NCBI GenBank assembly: GCA_002286855.1
Contig: NRSV01000034.1
Coordinates: 186,001 to 250,000 of the forward strand
Length of the DNA stretch: 64,000 nucleotides
Direction: 5' to 3'
From: Bipolaris cookei
Lineage: Eukaryota; Ascomycota; Dothideomycetes; Pleosporales; Pleosporaceae
The notes below the pieces were generated by a model. The model was given only the letters and a program-made list of their open reading frames with translations. It was not told the origin of the DNA and did not search any database. Positions within the stretch are counted from its first letter, which is position 1, and each line of letters opens with the position of its first letter. Position numbers and translations under genes: made by a program. Of this stretch, positions 45,894 to 55,078 are shown piece by piece.

Positions 45894-47153
45894 TTACATC
45901 GGCGGCGGACTCAGGTCAAGACCCTCGACGCTCAGTTTGAAGCTATCCATGCGCGAATAGCTCCCCCCAGAGTCAAAATCAAGTCTGCCTCGTTCACAAT
46001 CTTCAAAGTCAACTTCTGTGACAAGGAGCTCATCCTCCTTTTCCCAAAGCGGTCCGGCTAGCACCTCACCAAGAGGGGATACGATCATTGAGCCACCGCG
46101 AGAGACGAACTCTCCACTATCTGTAGACCATGACTCAGACTGCGAGGAAGGCTGCAGCTTGATGTTGGAAGTTTCTTCTATGGTGTCGATAGCTGATGAG
46201 TCGCCGTTAGTCGTTACATCTTGTCCTTTGGGCAGTGGCAAGCAGATCTCATGGCCCTCTTCTGTCCTTGTAATGGTGCTTCGCCGGCGCGGGGCACCGC
46301 CACTCTGTTGCGTTATTGTTCTACCGACTCCGCTGCTGCTTGCGATGCTTGGTGAGCGGGCTGTCTCATCCTTTGTTCCACCTGCTATCCATTCAGGAAG
46401 ATGCTTCTTCTTGACGCATTGATTTGCACTGAGAACAAAGCAACGCCCCTCACACCCAACGGTCCGCATCAGTGCAGCCCAAGTATCGCGTGCATCCGCT
46501 GTTGGCGCAAACCAAAGATTGACGTTTTGGCTGTAAAGACTCTGTCTTAGCAATGGCATGTAGTTTTCCCAGCAAATCGCCGAACCCATGCACAGCTTCA
46601 CGCCCTTGATCTCGGTCGTTACTGCCCTTAGCGTACTCGCACTGCCCATTCCCCATATTAAGCGCTCACTGCCTGTCGGCATCACCTTCCGCCTCTTACC
46701 CAAAACACCTCTCTTCGGATCTACGAAAATGGATCCACAATACAGTGTTCCTCCAGATTTCTCTACCAGTCCTGTCACGATAAATACACCTGTTTCCTTT
46801 GCAATCCTCTCCAGCTCTTCTCTGGTGCCATCACCTCTATACTCCTTTCCCTTTGGTAATTCGAGCTTTCGGTCAATCCAGTCTTCGCCCGCGCCACTTG
46901 GAGTGTCTCCTAGATCGACGGCATCGTGAAAATAGTGCAGGAATTGCTCGCGACCTTCGGGCGCACGTGCGCCAACTGCAGCACCAAAAGAGCAAGTGCG
47001 AGGGTATCCGCCCAAGTACGCTTCCGGGAACAAGACTATGTCTATTCCCTGGGATGCAGCGCGCTTGGTAGTAGTTTCAAGGGCTGAGAGGGTCTCGGCC
47101 GTTGTAGAGAGAGTGCGGGATTGCGCGGCTGCAATCTTGAGAACCTGCGGCAT
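45894..47153 (-). CDS. Nitrilase/cyanide hydratase-family enzyme
   Basis: An intronless gene of 419 aa of the CN-hydrolase superfamily. The catalytic Glu-Lys-Cys triad is intact: Glu44 in LFPEAYLGGYPR, Lys156 in KRRKVMPTGSERLIW, Cys194 in GSAICWENYMP. The sequence around Cys (CWENYMP) and the GGYPR motif are those of true nitrilases, which convert nitriles to carboxylate and ammonia. A roughly 110-residue low-complexity insert (residues about 255-365, Ser/Thr/Asp-rich) separates FVLSANQCVKKKHLP from the C-terminal RGGSMIVSPLGEVLAGPLW; most nitrilases are about 330-360 aa. It is divergent from the bisphosphatase gene, sharing 541 bp. Natural substrate unknown. Confidence 0.92.
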   Translation of the reverse strand: MPQVLKIAAAQSRTLSTTAETLSALETTTKRAASQGIDIVLFPEAYLGGYPRTCSFGAAVGARAPEGREQFLHYFHDAVDLGDTPSGAGEDWIDRKLELPKGKEYRGDGTREELERIAKETGVFIVTGLVEKSGGTLYCGSIFVDPKRGVLGKRRKVMPTGSERLIWGMGSASTLRAVTTEIKGVKLCMGSAICWENYMPLLRQSLYSQNVNLWFAPTADARDTWAALMRTVGCEGRCFVLSANQCVKKKHLPEWIAGGTKDETARSPSIASSSGVGRTITQQSGGAPRRRSTITRTEEGHEICLPLPKGQDVTTNGDSSAIDTIEETSNIKLQPSSQSESWSTDSGEFVSRGGSMIVSPLGEVLAGPLWEKEDELLVTEVDFEDCERGRLDFDSGGSYSRMDSFKLSVEGLDLSPPPM

Positions 47154-47694
47154 CGTGTTTCTAGATTGGAGTGAAGCGAGAGTATAATTAAAGGTGGCCC
47201 GACGATGTGGTTAGATCTGAGACGATACGAGCCAAAGGATCATTTATATACGAGAACATGCCTGTGACGCATCATGGCATGATCGGGAAAATTTTTTATA
47301 CGTACGCCTACCCCGCTGTAGCACTATTCATTACCCCGCGCCTCGGACAGCAACAGGAGGCTACGGCATCTTGGCCAATGTCGTACGCACTGGCTAGTCT
47401 GAAGCTAGTCAAGTCAAGCATTGCTGTTTATTACTGCAGGGAGTCAAGTCGCAGATATACAGAAATGCACAAAAGGGTATGAACTAAGCAAGAATGCAGT
47501 GCAGCTATTCGGCCAGCGGACTTCAACTCTACGACGTCACAGCATGGATAGGATAGCACTAGCCAGAGAATTTCTTACTTTCTACGACCATTCTACATGT
47601 GACGCATCAACGATATCTCAATAACGTCCAAGCTAACAACGCGCCTGATCGGAACATAAAAATTCAAACTAATCCGGAGCACAAAATATCCGCC
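47154..47694. promoter_or_regulatory. Shared divergent promoter region: nitrilase / bisphosphatase
   Basis: 541 bp between the two ATGs. No coding frame is needed here; a plus-strand open frame that runs into the bisphosphatase from 47599 is most likely its 5' leader. No individual binding sites are claimed. Confidence 0.55.
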
Positions 47695-48672
47695 ATGGCA
47701 TCCGGCACTGACCTCGTGACTCATCTCCAAAATCTTATACCAGAATCGCACGCCCAGCTCCGCGATTCTGTGCTGCCATCACTCTTGAAGTCAGTGCACA
47801 CCATAGCAGGCCATCTGCGCACTTCTCCCAGCGTAACCCAAGTTGGCACCGCCAATGCATTTGGCGATGATCAACTCAACGTCGACGTGCTCGCCGAGGA
47901 GGCCATCCGGAAAACTATCAAAGATTGCCCCAGCATATTCACCGCCAGCAGTGAGGAAGACCCAATCGAGAAATCCTCAGAAAAGGGCAGTACAGCAAGC
48001 ACCGAACAATACACAGTAGCCTTCGACCCCCTCGACGGCTCCTCCATCATCGCCCCCAACTGGAGCGTAGGCACCATAATCGGCATCTGGACCGGCACCT
48101 CAGCCCTGCACTCCCCCCCATCCACCCACCAAATCGCCTCAATCCTCGGAGTCCTAGGCCCCCGCACCACAGCCATCATCGCCATCCGCCTCCCCAGCAC
48201 CCCATCCACCTGCTTCGAAGTCGGCTACTCCTCCTCCGGCTCCATCCAGGTAATCCGTCCAAATGTGCACTTGGCCTCCCCCTCCGACATCAAAACCCGG
48301 TACTTCGCCCCCGCGAACCTACGCGCCGCCGCCGATGACGCAAAATACATGAGCCTCATCACGCGGTTTGTGCAGCAGAAATACACATTGAGGTACAGCG
48401 GCGGTCTCGTCCCAGATATCGTCCATGCCCTCGTCAAGGGTCACGGCATATACGTATCCCCAGTGACACAGCAAAGCAAAGCCAAACTCCGCCGTCTCTA
48501 CGAACTTGCCCCCATCGCTCTCATTCTCGAGTGCGCCGGTGGGGCAGCCCTGGATTCCGCGACGGGGAAACGCGTGCTGGATGTTGCGGTAAGGGATACG
48601 GATGAGCGTGGGGGTCTGATATGTGGCAGTAGAGAGGAGGTTGAGGAGGTGAGGAGAGCGCTGTTGGAATGA
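47695..48672 (+). CDS. Class I FBPase-fold sedoheptulose/fructose-bisphosphatase
   Basis: An intronless gene of 325 aa; start ATG in strong context (CCGCCATGG). The FBPase fold is shown by FGDDQLNVDVLAEEAI, a metal-site SEEDP, the signature FDPLDGSSIIAPNWSVGTII, RYSGGLVPDIVHALVKGHG and LRRLYELAPIALILECAGG. The residue after DPLDGSS is Ile, where gluconeogenic FBPases have Asn. The order resembles plant/algal sedoheptulose-1,7-bisphosphatase more than fungal Fbp1. In ascomycetes SBP is normally cleaved by Shb17, a different fold. It could feed riboneogenesis or act on another sugar bisphosphate. No transit peptide is seen, so it is probably cytosolic. Calling it SBPase rather than FBPase is an inference. 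Confidence 0.85.
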   Translation: MASGTDLVTHLQNLIPESHAQLRDSVLPSLLKSVHTIAGHLRTSPSVTQVGTANAFGDDQLNVDVLAEEAIRKTIKDCPSIFTASSEEDPIEKSSEKGSTASTEQYTVAFDPLDGSSIIAPNWSVGTIIGIWTGTSALHSPPSTHQIASILGVLGPRTTAIIAIRLPSTPSTCFEVGYSSSGSIQVIRPNVHLASPSDIKTRYFAPANLRAAADDAKYMSLITRFVQQKYTLRYSGGLVPDIVHALVKGHGIYVSPVTQQSKAKLRRLYELAPIALILECAGGAALDSATGKRVLDVAVRDTDERGGLICGSREEVEEVRRALLE

Positions 48673-48677
48673 ACTCG

Positions 48678-48720
<43 letters not shown>
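48678..48720. repeat. (CA)n(TA)n compound microsatellite
   Basis: About 10 CA units followed by about 11 TA units, between the bisphosphatase stop and the transposon. Confidence 0.9.
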
Positions 48721-48787
48721 GTACGTAGCCCTTTGCCGGTCGAAGGTACAGAGCTGGCTGAATAGATATGACTACATTATTAAACTA

Positions 48788-48836
48788 ACGTACCTAACGG
48801 GTTCGTGGCCCACTTTTACCAAGCCCTCGCCAAAAC
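48788..48836. repeat. Left terminal inverted repeat of the Fot1/pogo-like element
   Basis: Starts ACGTACCTAACGGG; inner end around CCAAAACCA. It matches the reverse complement of 50588-50652, apart from an 18 bp gap and a few mismatches. Confidence 0.9.
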
Positions 48837-48898
48837 CACCACATTATGGCGCAAAACAGCCCGCTTTGGCCCTGGATAGTGCAATGCGATACAATATA

Positions 48899-50571
48899 TC
48901 ACTCAGAAGCCACTTCTACTACTTTCTTACACGTTCGCGCGTCATACCCAGTCCTATTGCACCGTCCACACCGCCGTTGAGATGGTTCACCCACTTCAGC
49001 GCGCACCAGCTTCTTTGCCTTCTTCCCATCACTACGCGCGCCAAAGTCCTGAAGAGCGGCCAAGCGTGCTCCATATTCCACTATCAAGGTCCCCTCTGCT
49101 TGAACCCGCTTTCTTTTGTGTGATTTTCGTCGCGTTGCGGCTTCATTTGCTGCTTTAAGATCAGCTATCTCCTTTTGCGCCAACACCAGCTTATGCGCGA
49201 TAATTGCTGCCCCCTTTGAGACTTTCTCAAAGGCCTCCACCATAGAAGTTGGGGAGCTATCTATATGCATCTGAATCCTTGCCTTTACGAGCGTCGACCG
49301 CGACCCTAATTCAAGGGTATTTCTTGGAGTTTGCAACTGCCAGGGCTGATTATCGACAGGTAGTGGTGATGGAGTACACAACTGCACATCAAGGGCTGAT
49401 ATGACCCGTTCTGGGTCAAATGGGACCAATCCTGAACCTATAAACCCTCCTTGAATATTAGTAGAAGTAGAAGAGATGTTAAAGCGCGTTTAAAGCAAGG
49501 TAGAAACTCTTGTTTTGTAACGTGGCTGATCTGGCTGCGCATGAGCGCTTCGACTTGGCGTCCATAGGCCTGCTTCAAAGAGGCAAAACAGCCCACATCA
49601 AGAGGCTGCAAGAGGTGAGACGAGCACAGGGGCATACAAAGAGTAACAATCTTGTTGTCTTTGCAGTACCTTTGGAAATCCAGCGAGTTATGACTCTCAT
49701 GGCAGTCAATAATGAGTAGGTGGTGGGTACCCACCACCTTCTTCTTTGTATGCTGATCAGAGTGCTTTAGCCACGCAAGACCAAGCTCATTGGTCGTCCA
49801 GCCATTCTCAGAGACCCCAATAACCCAGTTCTGGGGTATATCGCCGTCCTTGTACCAGCTTGAGAGGTGGTGGCGCGCCTTAAGGATAATAAAGGGTGGA
49901 ATCGCCCACCCTGTCGCATTGATGCCCTGGAGGACTGTTGCCCACTTTCTATTGTCTAGCTGGATAGTCTTTGGCCGTCTACATATCTCTGAATCTGTAA
50001 CAACTGCTCTAGGGGCAATCTGACCCATCACAAAGCCCGTCTCGTCAAAATTGAACGTGTCGTCGTCCTGGATACCATACTTGGCTTTCATGTTGGCTAC
50101 CAGGTCAAACTAGGCTTGGATAACCTTAGAATTCTCACAGAGAACTCTTTTGTATTTGTACTTGCGATTGAATCTCGTCACAAGCTCAGTTCGACGTTTG
50201 ACGAATGTACTGGGCCAGTTTTGTCCAATCTGGTCCAGATTGCGCTCAGCGCGCAAGAAATTGGCCATATTAGCCACGTCTGCAAGCCTAGGGGGAAATC
50301 AATGTGTAAAAAACTCAAGTATATGCTCAACAAATACGTCCTCCTCAATCTTAGTTAAATTCGTTGTTTTGGGCCAGCGATCTGCCTGTGAAGTTCGTCC
50401 TGTGCGTCGACGGCTTAGTGTTTTACGAGAGACGTTATAGAGAGCTGCAGCGCGTCGCTGTGAAAGATTCGCGTCTTGTTTGAAAGCCTGAAGAGCAAGC
50501 TATATCTGACTTTCAGTAAAGGGCTGTAAATTCTGTTGTTGTTGTTGTTGTTGTTGTCGTTGTTGCGACAT
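48899..50571 (-). pseudogene. Broken Fot1/pogo transposase
   Basis: The reading starts at ATG 50571 with a Gln-rich N-terminus. A CENP-B-like HTH region follows (SQRRAAALYNVSRKTLSRRR; MANFLRAERNLDQIGQNWPS). The DDE catalytic blocks are FNFDETGF, LLIIDCHESHNS and LLQPLDVGCFASLK. The C-terminus has a coiled segment and a CCHC-like knuckle (RCGRCNRTGYDARTC). It is inactivated by in-frame stops at about 50500 (TAG), 50299-50301 (TGA) and 50110-50112 (TAG), and a one-base frameshift near 49485. The TAG at 50110 is where the family usually has Trp, as expected from a C-to-T change on the opposite strand in a CpA context. Confidence 0.9.
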
Positions 50572-50587
50572 TAAAGTAGAGTAGGTG

Positions 50588-50652
50588 TTTTGGTGAGGGC
50601 TTGGTAATAGTAGGCCACGAACCCATGTGGGCCACGAACCCGTGAGGTACGT
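50588..50652. repeat. Right terminal inverted repeat of the Fot1/pogo-like element
   Basis: Ends GTGAGGTACGT before the TA duplication. It contains GGCCACGAACCC twice because of an 18 bp internal duplication absent from the left end. Confidence 0.88.
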
Positions 50653-50654
50653 TA

Positions 50655-51467
50655 TTGATTGATGCAATATCACCCTCCCCTTCCCTCTCCTATCCATGTG
50701 CACCCCAAGACTTTCCCTTTCCCACCTACGTAGATCACCCTACTATTAGTAGTACTAAACCCTATGTTCGTATCCCTAATCGCCCACGTGTTCGTGCGTG
50801 CACACCTCGGCGCTTTTTCTGTCACACACACCCACGTGGTTTTCGGGCCTTTTCCGCGACACTACTTTGACACACGGACGGTGCATCCCCCGCGTTAGTC
50901 GAAGGATCTGCTGTTTATCGTAATATGGAGCTAGAGAAGTTTTTAGGCTGAGCAAATTGGTAAGTGGTGGGAGGGTGACTGGTGACAGTGCCGCACGGCG
51001 GTATGTAGGATCTGTGCGGGGAGGTTTGCCCGCAGGTGATGGACATGGTTGGTCTGTACTTGATTTTTTTTGTTTCTTGCGAGGGGTATATGAAAACGGA
51101 GTCGTATGTTGTGAAGAATGATGTTTCGCAAGAATGTTTGGTTTGTAGATTGATTTAATTATGGTCTTGTACTACAGTATGAGACCTGTAGCCAGAGTGA
51201 TGTATCATAAAGGGTTATATATCCACCCTTTTTAGTACGATAGCTCAAAAGGCCGCCCGAAAAAATGTGTGACATGCAATCGTCACATCTATAAATTCAA
51301 GTATTAAAGGTCTCCAGGAGCCCTGTGTGAAGTCGAAGATTCGTCAAATTCGGTAAGTCATATGCCGTGCGAGAAAATGCAAATGGTATAGGGCTCGAAA
51401 ATAGAGCGAGTGTTGTACAAAAAGGACGATCCGTATGCAAGTGCATAACGATAAAATTTTGTTCAGT
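50655..51467. other. Intergenic right of the transposon
   Basis: About 810 bp. No gene is supported. It includes the 3' flank of the next membrane protein gene and short frames without motifs. Confidence 0.55.
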
Positions 51468-53025
51468 TCAGATAGCGCGGCCGGTTTCAATATCGCCGTC
51501 GCGGGACCGGATTCCAGAATTCCCCATGCTGCTCGGTCGGAAGGCAGCACAGACGTTCCTGCAGCTCTCTGCCCACTCTACTCTATCTCGCCACGCTTGG
51601 TGGGATGGTGGCAATTCAGTCAATGCCCTTGTACTCTCAAAACTCTTGTGACTGCTGTCGTCTCGCTCCTCGATGCTGATATGGAGTTTGTGATTGACGT
51701 GGATGCCTTCTAGCGGAATCTCCTCATTAGGGGTAGCATCACCCCCACGGATTTGCGATTTGTGTGTTGAATACTGCGAATGTTTTGATACGAATGCATT
51801 CGATGCCAATTTCGACGTTACTTCGGGCGTTTTTCCGCGGCTGAGGTTTCCAGTGTATCCGTCGCGTGAGGTGTACTGTGTAAGATAGCGGTTGAAGAAG
51901 ACCTTGAGGGAGGGGGCCGAGGCGCAAATGACGGCTAGCTGGGCTTCGAGGTTTGTCCAGATCCAGCCGTAGTAGGCAATCCAGGTGATATCATAGGTGA
52001 CTGCGTTGCAAGCATCAGCTTTCTGAACCGTACAGCCGGTTTAACAATGAGCTTACAATAATATAGTTTTGTGGCGTAGTATGTACGCATTAGGCCACAA
52101 AAGCACGTAATCAGCCCCATACCGAAGATGCCACACAGTGCAAGCTTCTGACGCTTGCTGATCTGCAGGTTCCATATCAAGAGGACAGGAAGCAGGCAGA
52201 TGATGAAGTCTTGAACAGAGCTTATCGCTGCGCATGCCACAATGAGCGCCCCCTCATCGCGGCACACCAACTCGTTCTGAATTCTCCATGCTATATCGAA
52301 GTAACGCCAGAATCCCTCGATTGGTGTGCAGGTGAAGAGGATGGCAAAGGTGAACACGATACCGTAGATGATGCAGAATGCGATAGTAGCATACACCCCT
52401 GTTGCAAATGTGTCAGAATGTGTTCTCATCACAACATAGACTGACGTCTACTTACAGTAGACAAACTGGTTTGTGAGACGTCCAGTGATGCGGCGATAGA
52501 AGCATAGAATCGAGACTTTGATTAGTGATGTGGAGATCATGTAGAGGAGTTCAATAGCCAGAGCAATCTAGAAAGTCAGCAAGTGCAAAAAAGGAAATGC
52601 AAAGCACACCGACATACCGCTCGTGAAGTGACCAAAGTCTTGGTTGTTTGATCCCAGCTATGCCATTGATAGCCATAGACTCGAATGCCTTTCCTCGTCA
52701 GCAGACATCATGTCATGAAAACGCGAGTCTTACCAAGTACGGTTGCTATCGTCAATCCAAACAGGGGTATCATAGAGAGACTGATGAGGATATCATCCAG
52801 TCCAGTGTTCTTCGATATAGCGATTCGGGCCCACATGCGCGCAATGTAGACGAGGAACGTTACGCCCAGAAACACCAAGAGTACGATTGGTGCCTCCCAT
52901 CCTCTTTCCTCGGGGTCGACGTAGTTTGGTTTCGGCCAGTTTAACATGACCTCTGGTGGAGGGTGAAGTCCTCCACCACGAGCGACAAGGCCGCCAGCAT
53001 GAGGACTTTGGCTGTGGACATCCAT
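51468..53025 (-). CDS. Fungal rhodopsin-domain (PTH11-like) integral membrane protein
   Basis: Exons 52734-53025, 52618-52688, 52456-52567, and 52398 down to about 52055 keep phase. A last intron near 52010-52055 leads to a C-terminal exon ending at 51468; its acceptor is uncertain by a few codons. Family features: EAPIVLLVFLGVTFLVYIARMWARI with the following GLDDILISLSM, ELLYMISTSLIKVSILCFYRR, FTFAILFTCTPIEGFWRYFD, SSVQDFIICLLPVLLIWNLQ, and WIWTNLEAQLAVICASAPSLK. The tail of about 120 residues is hydrophilic. No CFEM domain is present. The start at 53025 is the first ATG in the frame. It belongs to the same broad family as the 36.1 kb gene but is not a close copy. Function is presumed sensing or transport; ligand unknown. 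Confidence 0.82.
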
Positions 53026-54692
53026 GCTAAGGTATGCGGACGTGGATGTCGAGCTTGCAGACAGGAAGAGCGAAAGGGAGGTCAAGCGTCGTTCAAAACT
53101 ACAGACAGTGAAGGCGGGAAGAGCATGTAGTATACGCCAGTCAGACCATGCCCAGTGTGGCCAATGACTCTCTAGCGTTATGTGGGGTTCACATCTACCA
53201 CGCTGCTAGTCCAAACGCAAGTGGACTGATCAACGGCATGTCGCGACACATTCCCTGTTCACTTGGAAACTGATCCACGTGTTGTACGCATGCAGAGTTC
53301 CTGGCCGATTGCTTCCATGAATAGTTTAGTTTTGGAAGGAAGTGATGACAATTCCGGTGATCATCCATAGTTCGTGGGATTGGATTATGTGCTGTAATTG
53401 TTTGTAAAAAAAAGTTAATACCACGTCTATGGACAGCCTGAAGATGCAGATGAAAATTGTGGAAGCTAACGTGGGCGGATGCACAGGATCCACTTCGCCA
53501 TACATACCTTGCTCTTAATGCTGACTGTATTCAAACGTTCTTTTCGTGGGTCTGAATGGGTATATCTAGCAACCACACGTGGCATGCGAAACATGATGGC
53601 GTATTGGCGACGTCTGGTTGCAGATAGTTCAGGGTCCAAAACATCCCAATGCGGCATATAATCAGGCAACATGTCTTCGGGCCTGACTATTCTGAGTAGG
53701 CTTGCCGACTTCGCAAAAGCTAGAACCAGAAGGGCTAGCATGCTGTCGTGCTTTCACTATGCATGCTTGTCGATCTACAACGGCTCATTGTCGAGCCATC
53801 ATTTTAGCAACTGGTCATTGCAGTTCTTGGAACGGGCTTTACCCTCAGGGCGAACAGTGGCTTCCTTGCTTAAGCTCTTATGAGTCACCAGCGTGTCCAT
53901 TTCGAATAATCTGTGGTGTTATAGTCAATGGTTCTTTGTGGCTCAAGACACGGCCTCGATGTCACCCTGAGGATCCATACATGTTGTAACCGAGCCATGG
54001 GTACAGGACGCTAGTTCAGGGATATAGCTGACAGTACGTGACTGATAGACACGGCTGATAGGGCGGAGTTAATCGTTGTACTGTAGTTACACTTGTGTAG
54101 TATACACATCCTCGTATTCTCTTGTTCCTACTCTACTGTGGCGGGTGTTGTGTGGTGATTGCCGAAGCGGCATACTACCCGAGTAGTCAGCTTCTGAACA
54201 GGGCCTAGGCGAACAAAAACCTCGATGTCCATATTTCGCCTCGAGGTGGATCCACAAAAGGATCGTGCCCGAGCCGCTAATAGTACTTAAACATCATCGC
54301 ACAGGATTTGTCGACAGCACGCTGACAACTTGCTGAATAAAGTTGCTGGTGGTCGGCAAGTCCCTGTCAAACCTTAATCCATCATTACCCAACCACAGAC
54401 GGCTGATGAGACTCTTGTCACGAGACGTCCCGCGCAACTTCGGCGACAGATAATAGTGCTTGTAAACAATGGAGAATATCGTTTGCAGATCCCGCGAAAA
54501 GGGAGTGGCGTGCATGGTGTTGATGTCCCTGCCCAGGAAGAATCAACCCGAGCGCTTGACTAGGTTCTGTCATGATCGCGATCCTGCTGCGCACAGATCC
54601 CTCAACGTTACTACCCCTGAATACTTGTTGTGATATACCGATCCTCTACGGTTCGGCGAAGTGTTCACTTCGCCTCATGTCCGTTCTGGGTC
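53026..54692. other. Noncoding, possibly decayed sequence
   Basis: About 1.7 kb with no gene I can support. A 91-codon minus-strand frame at 53466-53741 has a hydrophobic start but no family resemblance. Short frames near 54294-54515 look like fragments. Confidence 0.5.
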
Positions 54693-55078
54693 TTAACAAC
54701 CGATGTTAATGATCATGGTGTTGAGCATGACGCCAGCGCTCAGATCAGGAGAGTGCGGCTCGACGTCAAGCATTCCGAAGACGTTCCGGATTGCTCCAAC
54801 CGCCATCTCATCCCCCCCAATGTCCGGACAATGTGCTGCCAATGGCTTCTTGGTATATAGACAGACTCAATGCCCATATTGTTCTTCACCGGTTTGATTT
54901 GATCGATGACTTCAGCCGCAGGGCGGGTGGCTGACATTGATGGTTCGGCCTCCACCGCGCGCCTGTCCCTTTTCTTGACATCGACGTATACCTTTTGCCC
55001 TGTATTCGTATATGATGATCTTCAGCTTTGACGGATCTGCTCGAGTAACGACATTTGCAGTTCTCTCCCCATGAGGGC
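54693..55078 (-). pseudogene. Degenerate coding remnant downstream of family member C
   Basis: Three minus-strand frames follow one another with protein-like composition. They are ANVVTRADPSKLKIIIYEY, then QKVYVDVKKRDRR through SVYIPRSHWQHIVRTLGG, then DEMAVGAIRNVFGMLDVEPH to a stop at 54693. The two shifts fall near about 55000 and at the G-run at about 54816-54822. This looks like one protein broken by two indels, or by sequencing error in the homopolymer. I do not recognise it. Confidence 0.35.

Larger units (their letters stand above)
48788..50652 (-). mobile_element. Fot1/pogo-like DNA transposon, complete but inactive
   Basis: Element of 1865 bp flanked by TA target-site duplications (48786-48787 and 50653-50654). 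The ends are long terminal inverted repeats starting ACGTACCT, with shared ACGGGTTCGTGGCCCAC and TTACCAAGCCCTC. The internal gene on the minus strand is a Tc1/mariner-superfamily transposase of the Fot1/pogo type, now broken. Size, TA duplication and TIR length (about 48 bp) fit Fot1-like elements. The right TIR carries an extra 18 bp (see findings). Confidence 0.93.

Noticed and set aside
53466..53741. 91-codon minus-strand frame with a hydrophobic start
   Set aside because: Could look like a small secreted protein, but no signal cleavage pattern, cysteines or homology I recognise; kept out of the gene list.
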